Made by a program: the position numbers and the translations under genes. Below are positions 7,906 through 16,446 of a stretch of DNA of 64,000 bases, one piece after another. The notes under the pieces were generated by a model. It saw nothing but the letters and a program-made list of their open reading frames with translations, did not search any database and had not been told where the DNA came from. The stretch's first letter is position 1, and the number at the start of each line of letters is the position of its first letter. Source of the DNA: B46-G9 sp964581175 (GTDB lineage: Bacteria > Desulfobacterota > DSM-4660 > Desulfatiglandales > Desulfatiglandaceae); assembly GCA_964581175.1 (NCBI GenBank), contig CAZONI010000009.1:1-64000 (forward strand), in the 5' to 3' direction.

Positions 7906-9156
7906 CTAACCTATCCGTTTGCGAAGCAGATCCACGGCATGCAACAGTTGAGCGTCCTTGCTTGCTTTCAGCTGCGGCGGCGACATGTCCTGCTCTTCTT
8001 CGGGGAAGAGAGGCGCGACCTCGGGCGGCAGGGAGATGACCGTGTTAGGCGTGATCCCTTTATGCCAGAACGTATGCCCATCCGGTGTCAGCCATTCCTG
8101 CACAGCCAGCAAGAGGGCCGAGCCATCGGAGAGGGGAAACTGTTCCAGCACGGTGCCGGTACCGAAAGTGGTCGTTCCCACCAGGTTCGCCCGCTGATGG
8201 TCCTGCAGGGCTCCGGCCACAATCTCAGCGCCGCTGGCTGTTCCGCCGTTCACCAGGCATACCATAGGGATGAGCTCGAAAAGCCCGCCTTTCTCCACCG
8301 CGATGGGGGTGATCCGGCCCTCGGCATCTTTTTCCAGGACCACGTTGCCGTTTGAGAGGAACTGGCTCGCCGTAGAGACCGCTTCAGAGAGCAGACCTCC
8401 GGGATTATTGCGCAGATCCAGGATGAGTCCCGCTAATTCTTCTCCCTTGATGGCCTTCAGCGCCTGCCTCAAGTCCTCTGTAACACCCTGGCTGAAGCCT
8501 GCAATTCGAAGATGGGCAACGTCTGTTCCCGGCAGCCGATGCCAGGAAATGTTATTCATCGTAATGGAGGCCCTTACGAGGGTGACCTCTCGCGTCTGCC
8601 CGGTGTCCGGATCCAGTATCCTGAGGGTGACTTTGGTATCCGCAGGTCCCGAAATCTCTTTTACCACCTGGAGCAGGCTGAGACCCGTGACGTCTTTGTC
8701 GTTGACCCCGATGATGATCTGCCCTGGACGGAGGCCGGCTTTCTGGGCGGGAGAACCGTCCAGCGGCGTCACGATAACTACATGCCCTCCCTTCATTCTG
8801 ATCTCCGCGCCGATCCCTTTGTACTTGCCCGCGGTGAATTCCTGTTCCGCTTTGATCATGTCAGGAGAGAGAAAAGTGCTGTGGTCGGTATCTCCGAGGG
8901 CATCCACCATCCCGCTGATAGCGCCGTATGTCATCGGGCGGGGTTGAATGGCCGTCCGGTCCACATAGTGGACCCGAATGGAGTTCCAGGCCTCCGCCAT
9001 TAACGCGAAATCGGATTTTGCATTCGAAGGGATCTTGTTCGAAGGGAGGGAGACCCCCGAAACCTGGCGGCTCAGAAAAAAGGCGATGACAAGGCCTGCG
9101 GCAATGCCGATGATTCCGAGGAGAAATAGCCGGCGGTTTCCTTTCTTCGCATCCAT
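7906..9156 (-). CDS. S41-family C-terminal processing protease-like protein, altered catalytic dyad
   Basis: A 416-aa protein with an N-terminal membrane anchor (residues 10-29), a tail-specific protease N-terminal region, a PDZ domain (about 110-180, KYKGIGAEIRMKGGHVVIVTPLDGSP) and an S41 catalytic domain (about 200-370). The nucleophile serine is present in GGTASGAEIVAGAL. The general-base lysine, normally in FGKG, is threonine here (TTTFGTGTV, codon ACC). In CtpA-type proteases the Ser-Lys dyad is needed for activity, so this is either an S41 subgroup with another base or an inactive scaffold. It ends convergently about 60 bp from the methyltransferase gene; upstream lies the rhodanese-ferritin gene, 10 bp away on the same strand. 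Confidence 0.85.
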   Translation of the reverse strand: MDAKKGNRRLFLLGIIGIAAGLVIAFFLSRQVSGVSLPSNKIPSNAKSDFALMAEAWNSIRVHYVDRTAIQPRPMTYGAISGMVDALGDTDHSTFLSPDMIKAEQEFTAGKYKGIGAEIRMKGGHVVIVTPLDGSPAQKAGLRPGQIIIGVNDKDVTGLSLLQVVKEISGPADTKVTLRILDPDTGQTREVTLVRASITMNNISWHRLPGTDVAHLRIAGFSQGVTEDLRQALKAIKGEELAGLILDLRNNPGGLLSEAVSTASQFLSNGNVVLEKDAEGRITPIAVEKGGLFELIPMVCLVNGGTASGAEIVAGALQDHQRANLVGTTTFGTGTVLEQFPLSDGSALLLAVQEWLTPDGHTFWHKGITPNTVISLPPEVAPLFPEEEQDMSPPQLKASKDAQLLHAVDLLRKRIG

Positions 9157-9166
9157 AATGGCACCT

Positions 9167-10009
9167 TCAATCAGGGTATGATTTCCTGTCCATCAGCTCT
9201 CCGAGTGCCCGCAGATGTGCCTTTTCCTGTTGGGCCAGGTCATGGAGCAGGGTCTTTGCGTCCGCCTGCTCAACCTTCTCAGAGTATCGCATGTACAGGT
9301 CCATGGCCTGGGCCTCAAACATCATGGCAATGGAGAACACGTCATTCAGGGAATATTCCTGCCCCGCGATGCTTTCCGCAAACTCCTCTTTGCTGAAGCC
9401 TCCCTCCAGGGCTCCGGGAACAACCGCGGCCTCGAACGCTTCCCGGTCATCGCCCGTTCCGGTAATATTCCTGTAGAGGAGAAAGAGCTGATCCTTGTGT
9501 TTTTCCTCCATGCCGGCCAGCTTCAGAAATAATCGCCCTACCTCTGAATCGTCCGGCCTTCCGGCCGCCTCTCTATAAAAACCGCCCAGGCTCTCCTCCA
9601 TGCCGTAGGCAAAGACGATGATGTCCCGGGGCTCTTCGTCACCCTGGAGGCTTTCCAGGCCCATTTCCGGGGGCCCGGCGACCTTGAACCCCTGCCAGCC
9701 CTTGATGCCCCCTTTCAGGCTGTAGACTTCTTTGAATCCCTCCCCTGAAAGGATCTGCGCGGCAGCACGGCTGCGCCCGCCGGAGGCTCAGTATGCGATT
9801 ACGGGTTTCCCCGGCTCCAGATCACCAAGGCGGTCGGCGAGCTCCGGCAGGGGAATCAATTTAGCCCCGGGTATCCGCGCCCCGGCATATTCTCCTTCCT
9901 GCCTCACGTCCAGCAGAGTATATGATCCTTCCCGGTGCTCCTGAAGAAACGCCTTCGCTTCATCGGCGGTTATATTCCGCACCGGCTTAAACAGTGATTT
10001 GATCTTCAT
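9167..10009 (-). CDS. Selenocysteine-containing rhodanese fused to a ferritin-like (rubrerythrin-type) domain
   Basis: Read with UGA as selenocysteine, this is one continuous 280-aa protein. Residues 10-110 are a rhodanese domain (YTLLDVRQEGEYAGARIPGA). The active-site loop reads IAY-Sec74-ASGGRSRAAA: the UGA (9788-9790) replaces the catalytic cysteine. Typical rhodanese sequence continues in frame (SLKGGIKGWQG), followed from about residue 120 by a four-helix ferritin-like domain with E..E..H iron-ligand patterns (MEEKHKDQLF, QQEKAHLRAL). Bacterial decoding needs a SECIS hairpin right after UGA, and the 3' side is GC-rich and self-complementary. The start at 10009 has a weak ribosome binding site. 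It lies 13 bp behind a flavoprotein gene (operon). The alternative is two genes split by a nonsense mutation, which the conserved active-site context makes unlikely. Confidence 0.85.
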
Positions 10010-10022
10010 CTGTTCACGTTTC

Positions 10023-11201
10023 TTATTTATCCGAGAAGAGATCTGATAGAGCCGATGCATCCTGCCCTTCGGCCATTGCCTTTGTCACCTTGTTGAATCC
10101 CTTCGTGTCCCCCAGCATGATGCAACCGATGACCTTGTTCGCTTCAATGACCATTTTTTTATAGACTTTATCGTCCCGGACAACGCGTGATTCGAAGTCC
10201 CTCTCAACATCGATATTCCCGGCCGAGGCAAGATCGATCCCCACCACCTTCAGACTGCTTGCCATGGTGGTCCCGCCGTACGTTATGCGTCCCCCTGCCA
10301 TGTTGGTCCCTGCTATCTTCCCCTGTTCCATGGCCGCGGGCCAGATGCCGTAAGGCATTCCTCTGAACTCGGCCACATCGCCAGCGGCAAAGACATCCGG
10401 CTGGTTTGTCCGCAGTTCTTCATTCACCTTGATTCCCTTGTCGCACTCCAGCCCGAGAGGCCCGGCAAGCTCCATGTTGGGACGGACACCCGCAGAAATA
10501 ATCACCATCTCCGCGGGAAGCGTCTCGCCTCCCTCAAGAAGAACTCCTTCAACGTGATCGCCCCCTCCTATTTCCAGGGTTTTCGCCCCGAGCCTGAAAG
10601 CAAATCCCATCCTCTCCATTATTCTCTGGAGCCGCTTTGCCCCTTCCACGTCAAGTTGTCTCGGGAGGAGCCTCGGAAAAAACTCCACTACCATGATCTC
10701 TTTTCCCAATTTTCGCAGGGCATTCCCGGTCTCGAGCCCAAGCAGTCCGCCCCCGATGAGGACCACGCGATTATACTCTCTCGCGGCGGAGGAAATATTC
10801 CGTGCATCCCTGATGTCACGAAGAGCGAAAACCCCCTTGGTTTCGGCCCCCTTCATGGGCGGAATGAAGGAATGGCTCCCGGTTGCGACCAGCAGAACGT
10901 CATACGCAAGTTCCTCTTTCTTGTCCGTAAGTACCGTCTTCTCGGCAGGCTTCGCATCGATTCCCCGGGTGCGCAATCTGAGTTCAATCGCCCGCTCGCG
11001 GTACCACTCTTCTCCTCTCGCAACAAGATCCTGCTCGGCCAGATCCCCGGACACGAATTCATTCAGTCGTACCCGGTAATAAAAAGGAAGGTCCTCGTCC
11101 GTGATAATAATGATTTTTCCCTGGTCATCGCCCTTGCGAATATTTTCCGCCGCGGTTGTCCCTGCGACGCCGTTTCCGATGATCACGTATCTTTTCATCA
11201 T
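10023..11201 (-). CDS. NAD(P)H-dependent FAD oxidoreductase (rubredoxin reductase / NirB N-terminal type)
   Basis: A 392-aa flavoprotein with an N-terminal VIIGNGVAGTTAAENIRKGD FAD motif, a second Rossmann motif VVLIGGGLLGLETGNALRKLG near residue 145, and DVFAAGDVAEF near residue 270. The C-terminal part resembles NADH-dependent rubredoxin reductase or the NAD-binding half of nitrite reductase. It probably feeds electrons to a small redox carrier. Its direct downstream partner is the selenorhodanese-ferritin fusion (13-bp gap) and upstream is a tiny charged protein (17-bp gap), which suggests a three-gene oxidative or sulfur stress operon. No rubredoxin gene lies in the operon, though a rubrerythrin with a rubredoxin domain lies 0.7 kb away. 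Confidence 0.85.
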   Translation of the reverse strand: MMKRYVIIGNGVAGTTAAENIRKGDDQGKIIIITDEDLPFYYRVRLNEFVSGDLAEQDLVARGEEWYRERAIELRLRTRGIDAKPAEKTVLTDKKEELAYDVLLVATGSHSFIPPMKGAETKGVFALRDIRDARNISSAAREYNRVVLIGGGLLGLETGNALRKLGKEIMVVEFFPRLLPRQLDVEGAKRLQRIMERMGFAFRLGAKTLEIGGGDHVEGVLLEGGETLPAEMVIISAGVRPNMELAGPLGLECDKGIKVNEELRTNQPDVFAAGDVAEFRGMPYGIWPAAMEQGKIAGTNMAGGRITYGGTTMASSLKVVGIDLASAGNIDVERDFESRVVRDDKVYKKMVIEANKVIGCIMLGDTKGFNKVTKAMAEGQDASALSDLFSDK

Positions 11202-11218
11202 GAGGTCTCCTTTTCTCC

Positions 11219-11377
11219 CTAACCGCTCCTGCCGTCATCACAGGGTTCATCTTCCTCCGAAGCCCGCGCGTGTTCGGCGCTCGGTGCCGTGGTGCACGTC
11301 GGAAGTTCTTCCTTCAATTGCTTCTCTTTCTTTTTTTTCTCTTCCTCTTCCGGTACCTTTCTCTCTTTCTCTTCCAT
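11219..11377 (-). CDS. Short, highly charged hypothetical protein
   Basis: A 52-aa protein starting MEEKERKVPEEEEKKKKEKQ and ending with a cysteine-bearing acidic tail (EEDEPCDDGRSG). AAAGGAGG and a second GGA stretch precede the ATG at 11377. It is low-complexity, predicted helical and charged at the start, with two cysteines (positions 27 and 47, approximate). No family is recognised. It is placed 17 bp upstream of the flavoprotein gene and likely co-transcribed. A chance reading frame is possible given the compositional bias. Confidence 0.45.
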   Translation of the reverse strand: MEEKERKVPEEEEKKKKEKQLKEELPTCTTAPSAEHARASEEDEPCDDGRSG

Positions 11378-11475
11378 CTCCTGTCCCTCCTTTCCCGGTA
11401 TAGGGGTGCCCCGCATGGCTCTTCGACCACAAGAGCGCGTGCATTATCCTTTCTCTATTTGGAGAGGAATTGCCT

Positions 11476-11739
11476 CTATTTTCCGGAAAGCTCAGCTTCA
11501 AGATCCTTGATGTACTGGGCGATCAGGACTCCCAAATAGATGCACGCATTCCCGTCCATACAGGCATCCGCATCCCTTTTGTCAAGAAAGGCATGACGGC
11601 TGCTTGCGCCTTTGGTGAAGGTCACCACCCAGGCATTTTTGCCCTCGTCAAACTGGAGTTTCGTGCTCAGCCCATAGGTCGTAATTTCCGGATACATTTC
11701 CAGTAGTTTTCCTTTTAGCGATGCTTCAGTATAACTCAT
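11476..11739 (-). CDS. Small conserved-looking hypothetical protein
   Basis: An 87-aa soluble protein with no membrane segment, reading MSYTEASLKGKLLEMYPEIT at the start and containing DKRDADACMDGNACIYLGVL, two cysteines six residues apart. An AGGAGGA ribosome binding site sits ahead of ATG 11739. The composition looks like a genuine globular alpha/beta protein, but I do not recognise the family. It is on the same strand as, and about 100 bp upstream of, the small charged protein and flavoprotein operon, and divergent from the rubrerythrin gene, so it may be the first gene of that operon. Confidence 0.65.
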   Translation of the reverse strand: MSYTEASLKGKLLEMYPEITTYGLSTKLQFDEGKNAWVVTFTKGASSRHAFLDKRDADACMDGNACIYLGVLIAQYIKDLEAELSGK

Positions 11740-11917
11740 GTCTTTCCTCCTGTCTGAGATTTTGCCTTATTTCCTCATGGCTCCCGTCAAACACGATTGC
11801 CTTTGAAGAAAAAATAGCGTAATAGAGATGATGCCCGGCTTTATTGTTATTTTATAGCATGATTCCGGAAAAAAATCAGCCCTATTCTGAAATACCGAAA
11901 AAGGAGGTTCACCTGGA

Positions 11918-12418
11918 ATGCCTGAAAAAACAGAACAGAATCTGGCCTATGCATTCGCCGCCGAGTCAAAAGCAGCCGTCAGGAACGAAGCTTTCGCAAA
12001 GAAGGCCGACAAGGAGGGCTATGCGCAAATCGGGCGTCTTTTCAGAGCCGTCTCGGATGCTGAAACCGTGCATGCGCACCGGTATCTCCTCCTCATGCGG
12101 GGCAAGGTGGGCTCCACGGAAGAAAACCTTGACACTGCTTTTCATAACGAGATCAGGGCCAATGTGGAAGAATATCCAAAGCTTATCAAGGTTGCCACTG
12201 ATGAAAACAATGAGGCCGCCTTGCGGGCTTTTTCCAACGCGCGGGATGTGGAGAGCAGGCACGCCGAACTCTACAAGAGAGCCATGAATGACATGCTGGC
12301 TGAACGCCAAACCAAGTATTACGTTTGCCAGGTCTGCGGCTACATCAGCGAAGACAGCCCGCCGGAGAATTGCCCCGTATGTAATGCGGTCAAGACAAAA
12401 TTCAAACTGGTCGAATAG
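11918..12418 (+). CDS. Rubrerythrin
   Basis: A 166-aa rubrerythrin: an N-terminal ferritin-like diiron domain (residues 1-130, AFAAESKAAVRNEAFAKKAD and DAETVHAHRYLLLM; DVESRHAELY supplies later ligands) and a C-terminal rubredoxin-type FeS4 site (VCQVCGYISEDSPPENCPVC). Rubrerythrins reduce hydrogen peroxide in anaerobes using electrons passed through the rubredoxin iron. Strong AAAAGGAGG before ATG 11918. Another ferritin-like gene follows 20 bp downstream on the same strand. Confidence 0.93.
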   Translation: MPEKTEQNLAYAFAAESKAAVRNEAFAKKADKEGYAQIGRLFRAVSDAETVHAHRYLLLMRGKVGSTEENLDTAFHNEIRANVEEYPKLIKVATDENNEAALRAFSNARDVESRHAELYKRAMNDMLAERQTKYYVCQVCGYISEDSPPENCPVCNAVKTKFKLVE

Positions 12419-12438
12419 CGGAACAGGAGGATAAAAAA

Positions 12439-12900
12439 ATGGATTTCAATGACTTAAAAGAAATCATCGAATTTGCCATTGAGAGGGAAAAAGAGGCGGT
12501 CTCCTTTTACGAAGATGTGAGTGCCCGGCAGGAGTTTTCAGATGCGCGCAAAATGTTTAAAGATTTTGCGAATGAGGAGCGAAAGCACCGTGCCCTGCTC
12601 GAAGGCTTTCTCAAAGGTGAGAGTACCATTGCCGATTACCACTTCGAATGGATTCCCGACATGAAGCGCAGCAATTACCTGGTAGACATCCCTTACGAGA
12701 AAGGTATGTCCTATGCGGATATCCTGCGCCTTGCCATGAAACGGGAGGAAAAATCCCTCGCCCTCTATAACAAGCTTGCGGCGGAAATCGATGATAAAGA
12801 AATGCAGCAGATCTTCAAGATGCTGTCCCAGGAAGAGGCAAAGCATAAACTCGGTCTGGAAACCTTGTACGACGATTATATGGCGGAGATGGGCGACTGA
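12439..12900 (+). CDS. Ferritin-like / rubrerythrin-type diiron protein
   Basis: A 153-aa four-helix ferritin-like protein with two duplicated diiron half-sites: EREKEAVSFYEDVSARQEF with NEERKHRALLEGFL, and KREEKSLALYNKLAAE with QEEAKHKLGLETLYDDY. It has no rubredoxin domain. It probably acts in peroxide or iron handling together with the rubrerythrin 20 bp upstream. ACAGGAGGA ribosome binding site. Its stop is followed by a hairpin and then the converging sensor kinase. Confidence 0.85.
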   Translation: MDFNDLKEIIEFAIEREKEAVSFYEDVSARQEFSDARKMFKDFANEERKHRALLEGFLKGESTIADYHFEWIPDMKRSNYLVDIPYEKGMSYADILRLAMKREEKSLALYNKLAAEIDDKEMQQIFKMLSQEEAKHKLGLETLYDDYMAEMGD

Positions 12901-12920
12901 TTATCCGGATCCCTTTTTAA

Positions 12921-12959
12921 CTCTCGTGTCCATCCACAAATGGATTTCGGGCACGAGAG
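12921..12959. terminator. Hairpin between convergent genes
   Basis: The arms CTCTCGTG-CC and GG-CACGAGAG enclose a second stem ATCCA/TGGAT, which together form one long hairpin 21 bp after the ferritin-like gene. The minus strand is followed by an AT-rich run. Its position between convergent genes suggests bidirectional termination; the T-tracts are weak. Confidence 0.5.
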
Positions 12960-13053
12960 GGTTTCCAAGTCGGAGACGAGATTCCTTTGCAGGGTAGAGA
13001 CAATAAAGGGTTTATGCGCCGCGCATATTTTCGGGAACAAATGATCTTGCGAA

Positions 13054-15807
13054 TCAGCGTCTGTCCAGTACCTTTCTCACCACGTCAAGCAGCTGATTGA
13101 TCTCGTAAGGTTTTGTGACAAAGGCCCTGGCTCCGATATCAAGGACGTCCCTTGCATGTGCGTTTGCGGAATACCCGCTGGCGATTACCACTTTTGCCCC
13201 TGGGCTGATTTTGAGAATTTCTTCAAGACACCGCTTTCCTCCCATGCCCGGCATAATAAGATCCAGGATCACCAGCGCGATATGCTCCGGTTTCTCCTGG
13301 TACAGTGCAAGTGCACTTTCGCCGTCACGAGCGAGGAGAACGGTATAGCCGAACTTCTGCAGGATGTGTTCTCCGATATCCCGCAGCATTTCCTCGTCAT
13401 CGACCAAAAGAATGGTCTCACTGCCGCCCTCAGGCTCTGCCTCATCACCCTGTGGCTTAAGTTCAAACCCTGTGGGCACTCCCTCTTTGGCCGGGAAGTA
13501 TATTTTGAAGGTAGTCCCCTCCCCCGGTTCGCTGCAACACGTGATGTATCCACCGTGACTCTTCATAATGCCATAGACCATGGACAGGCCGAGGCCGGTC
13601 CCCTTTCCGACCCCCTTTGTTGTAAAGAAAGGCTCAAAAACATGATCTGCAGTCTTGCGATCCATTCCGGTACCCGTATCGGAAATGCTGAGGAGTGCGT
13701 ACCTGCCCGGTTTTGCCCCAGGATGGGTTTCGCAGTATTCATTATCAAGGGATACATTTTCGGTCTCAATGACCAGTTTTCCCCCATCCGGCATGGCATC
13801 CCTGGCATTGATGGCCAGGTTCATCATAACCTGCTGCAACTGAGCGGGATCGGCATCGATGACATGCAGATGCCCCTCCAGACAAAGTTTAATGTTTATC
13901 ATTTTGGGAATGGTACGCTGGAGAAGTTTTCGAATCTGACCCACCTCCTGGTTGAGATTCACCGGTCTCAACCTGCTTTTCACCTTGCGGCTGAAAGCGA
14001 GGAGCTGCCGGGTGAGTTCGCTTGCACGCTTGGCAGCCCTTTCTATCTGCTCGAGATTTGACGTCTCCGGATCACTTTCTCCCTTTGACATGAGGAGCAT
14101 TTGGGTATATCCGAGAATTCCCTGAAGGAGGTTATTGAAGTCATGGGCTACACCGCCCGCAAGCGTTCCCACGGCCTCCATCTTCTGGGCTTGTCGGAGT
14201 TCCCGCTCGAGGTTCTCTTTTTCAGTAATGTCCCTTAAAATACCCTGTACGGCAGTCCTGCCCTGAAACGTCACGAGAGATGCAGATACTTCCACCCGGA
14301 ATGTGGAACCGTCCTTCCGAATGCCGGTGTAGACGTCTTGCGCTGGAGCCGGAGCTTTTCCCGTCATACGCTCTCTGACACGCTTCTTGATTCGCGCATG
14401 GTCCTTTTCGGAAACGACGTCAAATACTTTCAGCTTGGGGACTTCCGTCATATCGCGGCCGAAAATGTCGCAGATGCGCTGGTTCACAAACATGAATTGT
14501 CCTGTAGAGGCGTCGCAGATAAAATAGCCGTCAAGCGTATTCTCCACCAGGGAGCGGCAGCGCTGCTCGCTCAGCGCGAGCGCCGTTTCCGATTGCACCC
14601 GATCGGTGATGTCCTGCAAGAAGACTTCAATGTGAATAAGGCTCCCTTCCTTATCAAAAACGCCGCGTGAATTCATGGAGACCACGGCAATGCTCCCCTC
14701 TTTCCGGTACAACTCTGCTCTGAAATCGCGGACAAGCCCATTTTTCCGTATCTCACGAAGCAATTCATCCAACTTCCCGGGATCAACGTATAGCTCGGCC
14801 CCGATGTCTTTGAGACTGGTTGCGAGGTCGTCGGGCGAATCATAGCCGAGTATTTGAGCCAGTACCGGATTGGCACTGATATACTGTCCCTCGGATGTCC
14901 ACAGAGAGATGCCTTCCACTGCATTATCAAAGATGCTTTGATACCTGTTCTTGGCCTTGCGCAGGGCTTCTTCGGACCTTTTTCGCTCATCGATGTTCCT
15001 TGCCACAACGAGGAGCCTCTCCCGATCACCAATCGACGCTCGTTTCATGTTGACTTCCACCCAGAATTCCCTGCCCCCCTTATCCTTTGTGAGCCATTCG
15101 AAAAGCTGGGGTTCGCCCCTGGCGGCCTTTTCCATCCAGGCCATGGCCTCTTCCTGGGAATAGGGATGAGTGCCCGATTTGGGAACATTGCTGCCGAGTG
15201 CCAAAACCTCTTCCCTGGTGTAGCCGTACATCTCGCACGTCCTCTGGTTTACATCGAGGATGGCCCCCGTATTCACATCGTGGACAAATATGGCATCATT
15301 AACCGAGTCGAATATGGTACGGAATTTTATCTCACTCTCGTGGAGATCCTCGGTCCTCTTTCTCACCTCCCCTCTCAGTCTGAAGTTCCAGAACCAGACC
15401 ATAAAGAGCAACAAGATGATCCCGCCGGAAATAACATAGAGATAGGGGAGGACCTGCAACAGGGATGATCCCCTTTCTGAATACTCCCTTCCGATCCATT
15501 TCCTGGTAATCCGGTCGATGGTGCCGTTTTTCCGGGCCATATCGAGGCCCTTACTCAGAAAGCCAAGCTCCGTACCCATCCACCTGGCCAGCTCAATGCA
15601 CATGCCGGTATGTTCGCCATTCTGGTCGACAAATTCAAAAGGCGGGTACCTGGTCTGACTTACAAATATGATTTCCTTTTTCTTTGAAAGGTAGGCTCGT
15701 TCCTTGGACGAAAGGGTTATGGAGTCGCCCGCGCCTCTTGCAATAAGGCAGAAGAAGAGGATGATGCCCAAGACGGCAAGGGCTGAAAACGTGTTCCGGA
15801 ATTTCAT
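13054..15807 (-). CDS. Hybrid sensor histidine kinase: truncated SBP_bac_3, TM, three PAS, HisKA, HATPase, REC
   Basis: A 917-aa hybrid kinase. The order is: signal segment (5-24); a shortened periplasmic solute-binding domain (about 45-110, ending IDRITRKWIG); TM (about 120-140); three PAS domains (about 155-275, 285-405 and 410-530); HisKA with phospho-His in GGVAHDFNNLLQGILGY; HATPase (DTGTGM and GKGTGLGLSMVYGIM); a C-terminal receiver with phospho-Asp in LVILDLIMPGMGG. The binding domain is only about 60-70 residues instead of about 220: the beginning (PPFEFVDQNGEHTGMCIELARWMG) joins straight to the end, which suggests an internal deletion. The input signal is therefore uncertain. No cognate response regulator with an output domain is adjacent. 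Confidence 0.9.
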   Translation of the reverse strand: MKFRNTFSALAVLGIILFFCLIARGAGDSITLSSKERAYLSKKKEIIFVSQTRYPPFEFVDQNGEHTGMCIELARWMGTELGFLSKGLDMARKNGTIDRITRKWIGREYSERGSSLLQVLPYLYVISGGIILLLFMVWFWNFRLRGEVRKRTEDLHESEIKFRTIFDSVNDAIFVHDVNTGAILDVNQRTCEMYGYTREEVLALGSNVPKSGTHPYSQEEAMAWMEKAARGEPQLFEWLTKDKGGREFWVEVNMKRASIGDRERLLVVARNIDERKRSEEALRKAKNRYQSIFDNAVEGISLWTSEGQYISANPVLAQILGYDSPDDLATSLKDIGAELYVDPGKLDELLREIRKNGLVRDFRAELYRKEGSIAVVSMNSRGVFDKEGSLIHIEVFLQDITDRVQSETALALSEQRCRSLVENTLDGYFICDASTGQFMFVNQRICDIFGRDMTEVPKLKVFDVVSEKDHARIKKRVRERMTGKAPAPAQDVYTGIRKDGSTFRVEVSASLVTFQGRTAVQGILRDITEKENLERELRQAQKMEAVGTLAGGVAHDFNNLLQGILGYTQMLLMSKGESDPETSNLEQIERAAKRASELTRQLLAFSRKVKSRLRPVNLNQEVGQIRKLLQRTIPKMINIKLCLEGHLHVIDADPAQLQQVMMNLAINARDAMPDGGKLVIETENVSLDNEYCETHPGAKPGRYALLSISDTGTGMDRKTADHVFEPFFTTKGVGKGTGLGLSMVYGIMKSHGGYITCCSEPGEGTTFKIYFPAKEGVPTGFELKPQGDEAEPEGGSETILLVDDEEMLRDIGEHILQKFGYTVLLARDGESALALYQEKPEHIALVILDLIMPGMGGKRCLEEILKISPGAKVVIASGYSANAHARDVLDIGARAFVTKPYEINQLLDVVRKVLDRR

Positions 15808-16446
15808 GAAAATCTACTCCTTAGCAAAACCATCCTTTTTTTGCAGTATGAACTATTGATTGTTTTGGCGGACACTCGGCACGGCTGGAACGGACTGCCG
15901 GCTCCTGCCACTCGCTCTCCCCGGCTGGCCAACAGTCCTGTAGCGGGAATTATCATAATCTTCCGTGTTCGCTGACCGATGCGGTCAACGCATTCCTTGA
16001 TATTTTTTTGACGCAGCACGGTTACTGGGTTATTTCGCCGGAATCATGAGCAGAAACCTGATCTTCGTGCAGTACTCCTGCTGATGCACGTAGTGGTGGA
16101 TCAGGCCGCCGTCAAAAATCCGCCCACATTTCAGGCCGGCGAACTATTTTCTTTCAGTTTCAGGCATATGCGTCGCTGGTTGTGCAAAGCATATGCCAAT
16201 AAAAGTATCCAGCCGGTGGAGGGAAAGATTACTGGAGCGTTGGCCCGCCTGGAAAGCAGGGCATCCAGACGAACAGCAGACAGAAAAGTCATTTATGGAT
16301 GGAAACCATTAGTGTGATAGGGCGGACGCAGGATTTTTTATGTTTTTTTTGAGGCCGCGCCGTTGATCCTTGACCCGATCAAAGAACGGGGTTTCAGCGT
16401 TCAAGTAAAGATCAGGGTTCGGCGGACCCGGCTCTGGGGCAGCCCT
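15808..16446. other. Intergenic region without a recognisable gene
   Basis: A 639-bp gap. No protein family was recognised in any frame. It contains a minus-strand sequence with perfect sigma-54 promoter spacing (16184-16198). A short minus-strand frame follows, ending at about 16030 with a CGRIFDGG segment, and it is interrupted by an in-frame TAG seven codons after the nearest ATG. This may be the remnant of a lost gene. Confidence 0.4.
16184..16198 (-). promoter_or_regulatory. Candidate sigma-54 promoter
   Basis: The minus strand reads TGGCATATGCTTTGC: the GG at -24 and GC at -12 are exactly spaced. It points toward a short interrupted frame and, 360 bp on, the hybrid sensor kinase. No GGATAC-type activator palindrome is present at the usual distance, so this could be a chance match. 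Confidence 0.35.

Noticed and set aside
9788..10060. A stand-alone truncated rhodanese with a stop, followed by a separate 165-aa ferritin-like gene
   Set aside because: The stop is UGA at the catalytic position and the same frame continues with textbook rhodanese sequence into the next protein, so one selenoprotein is the better explanation.
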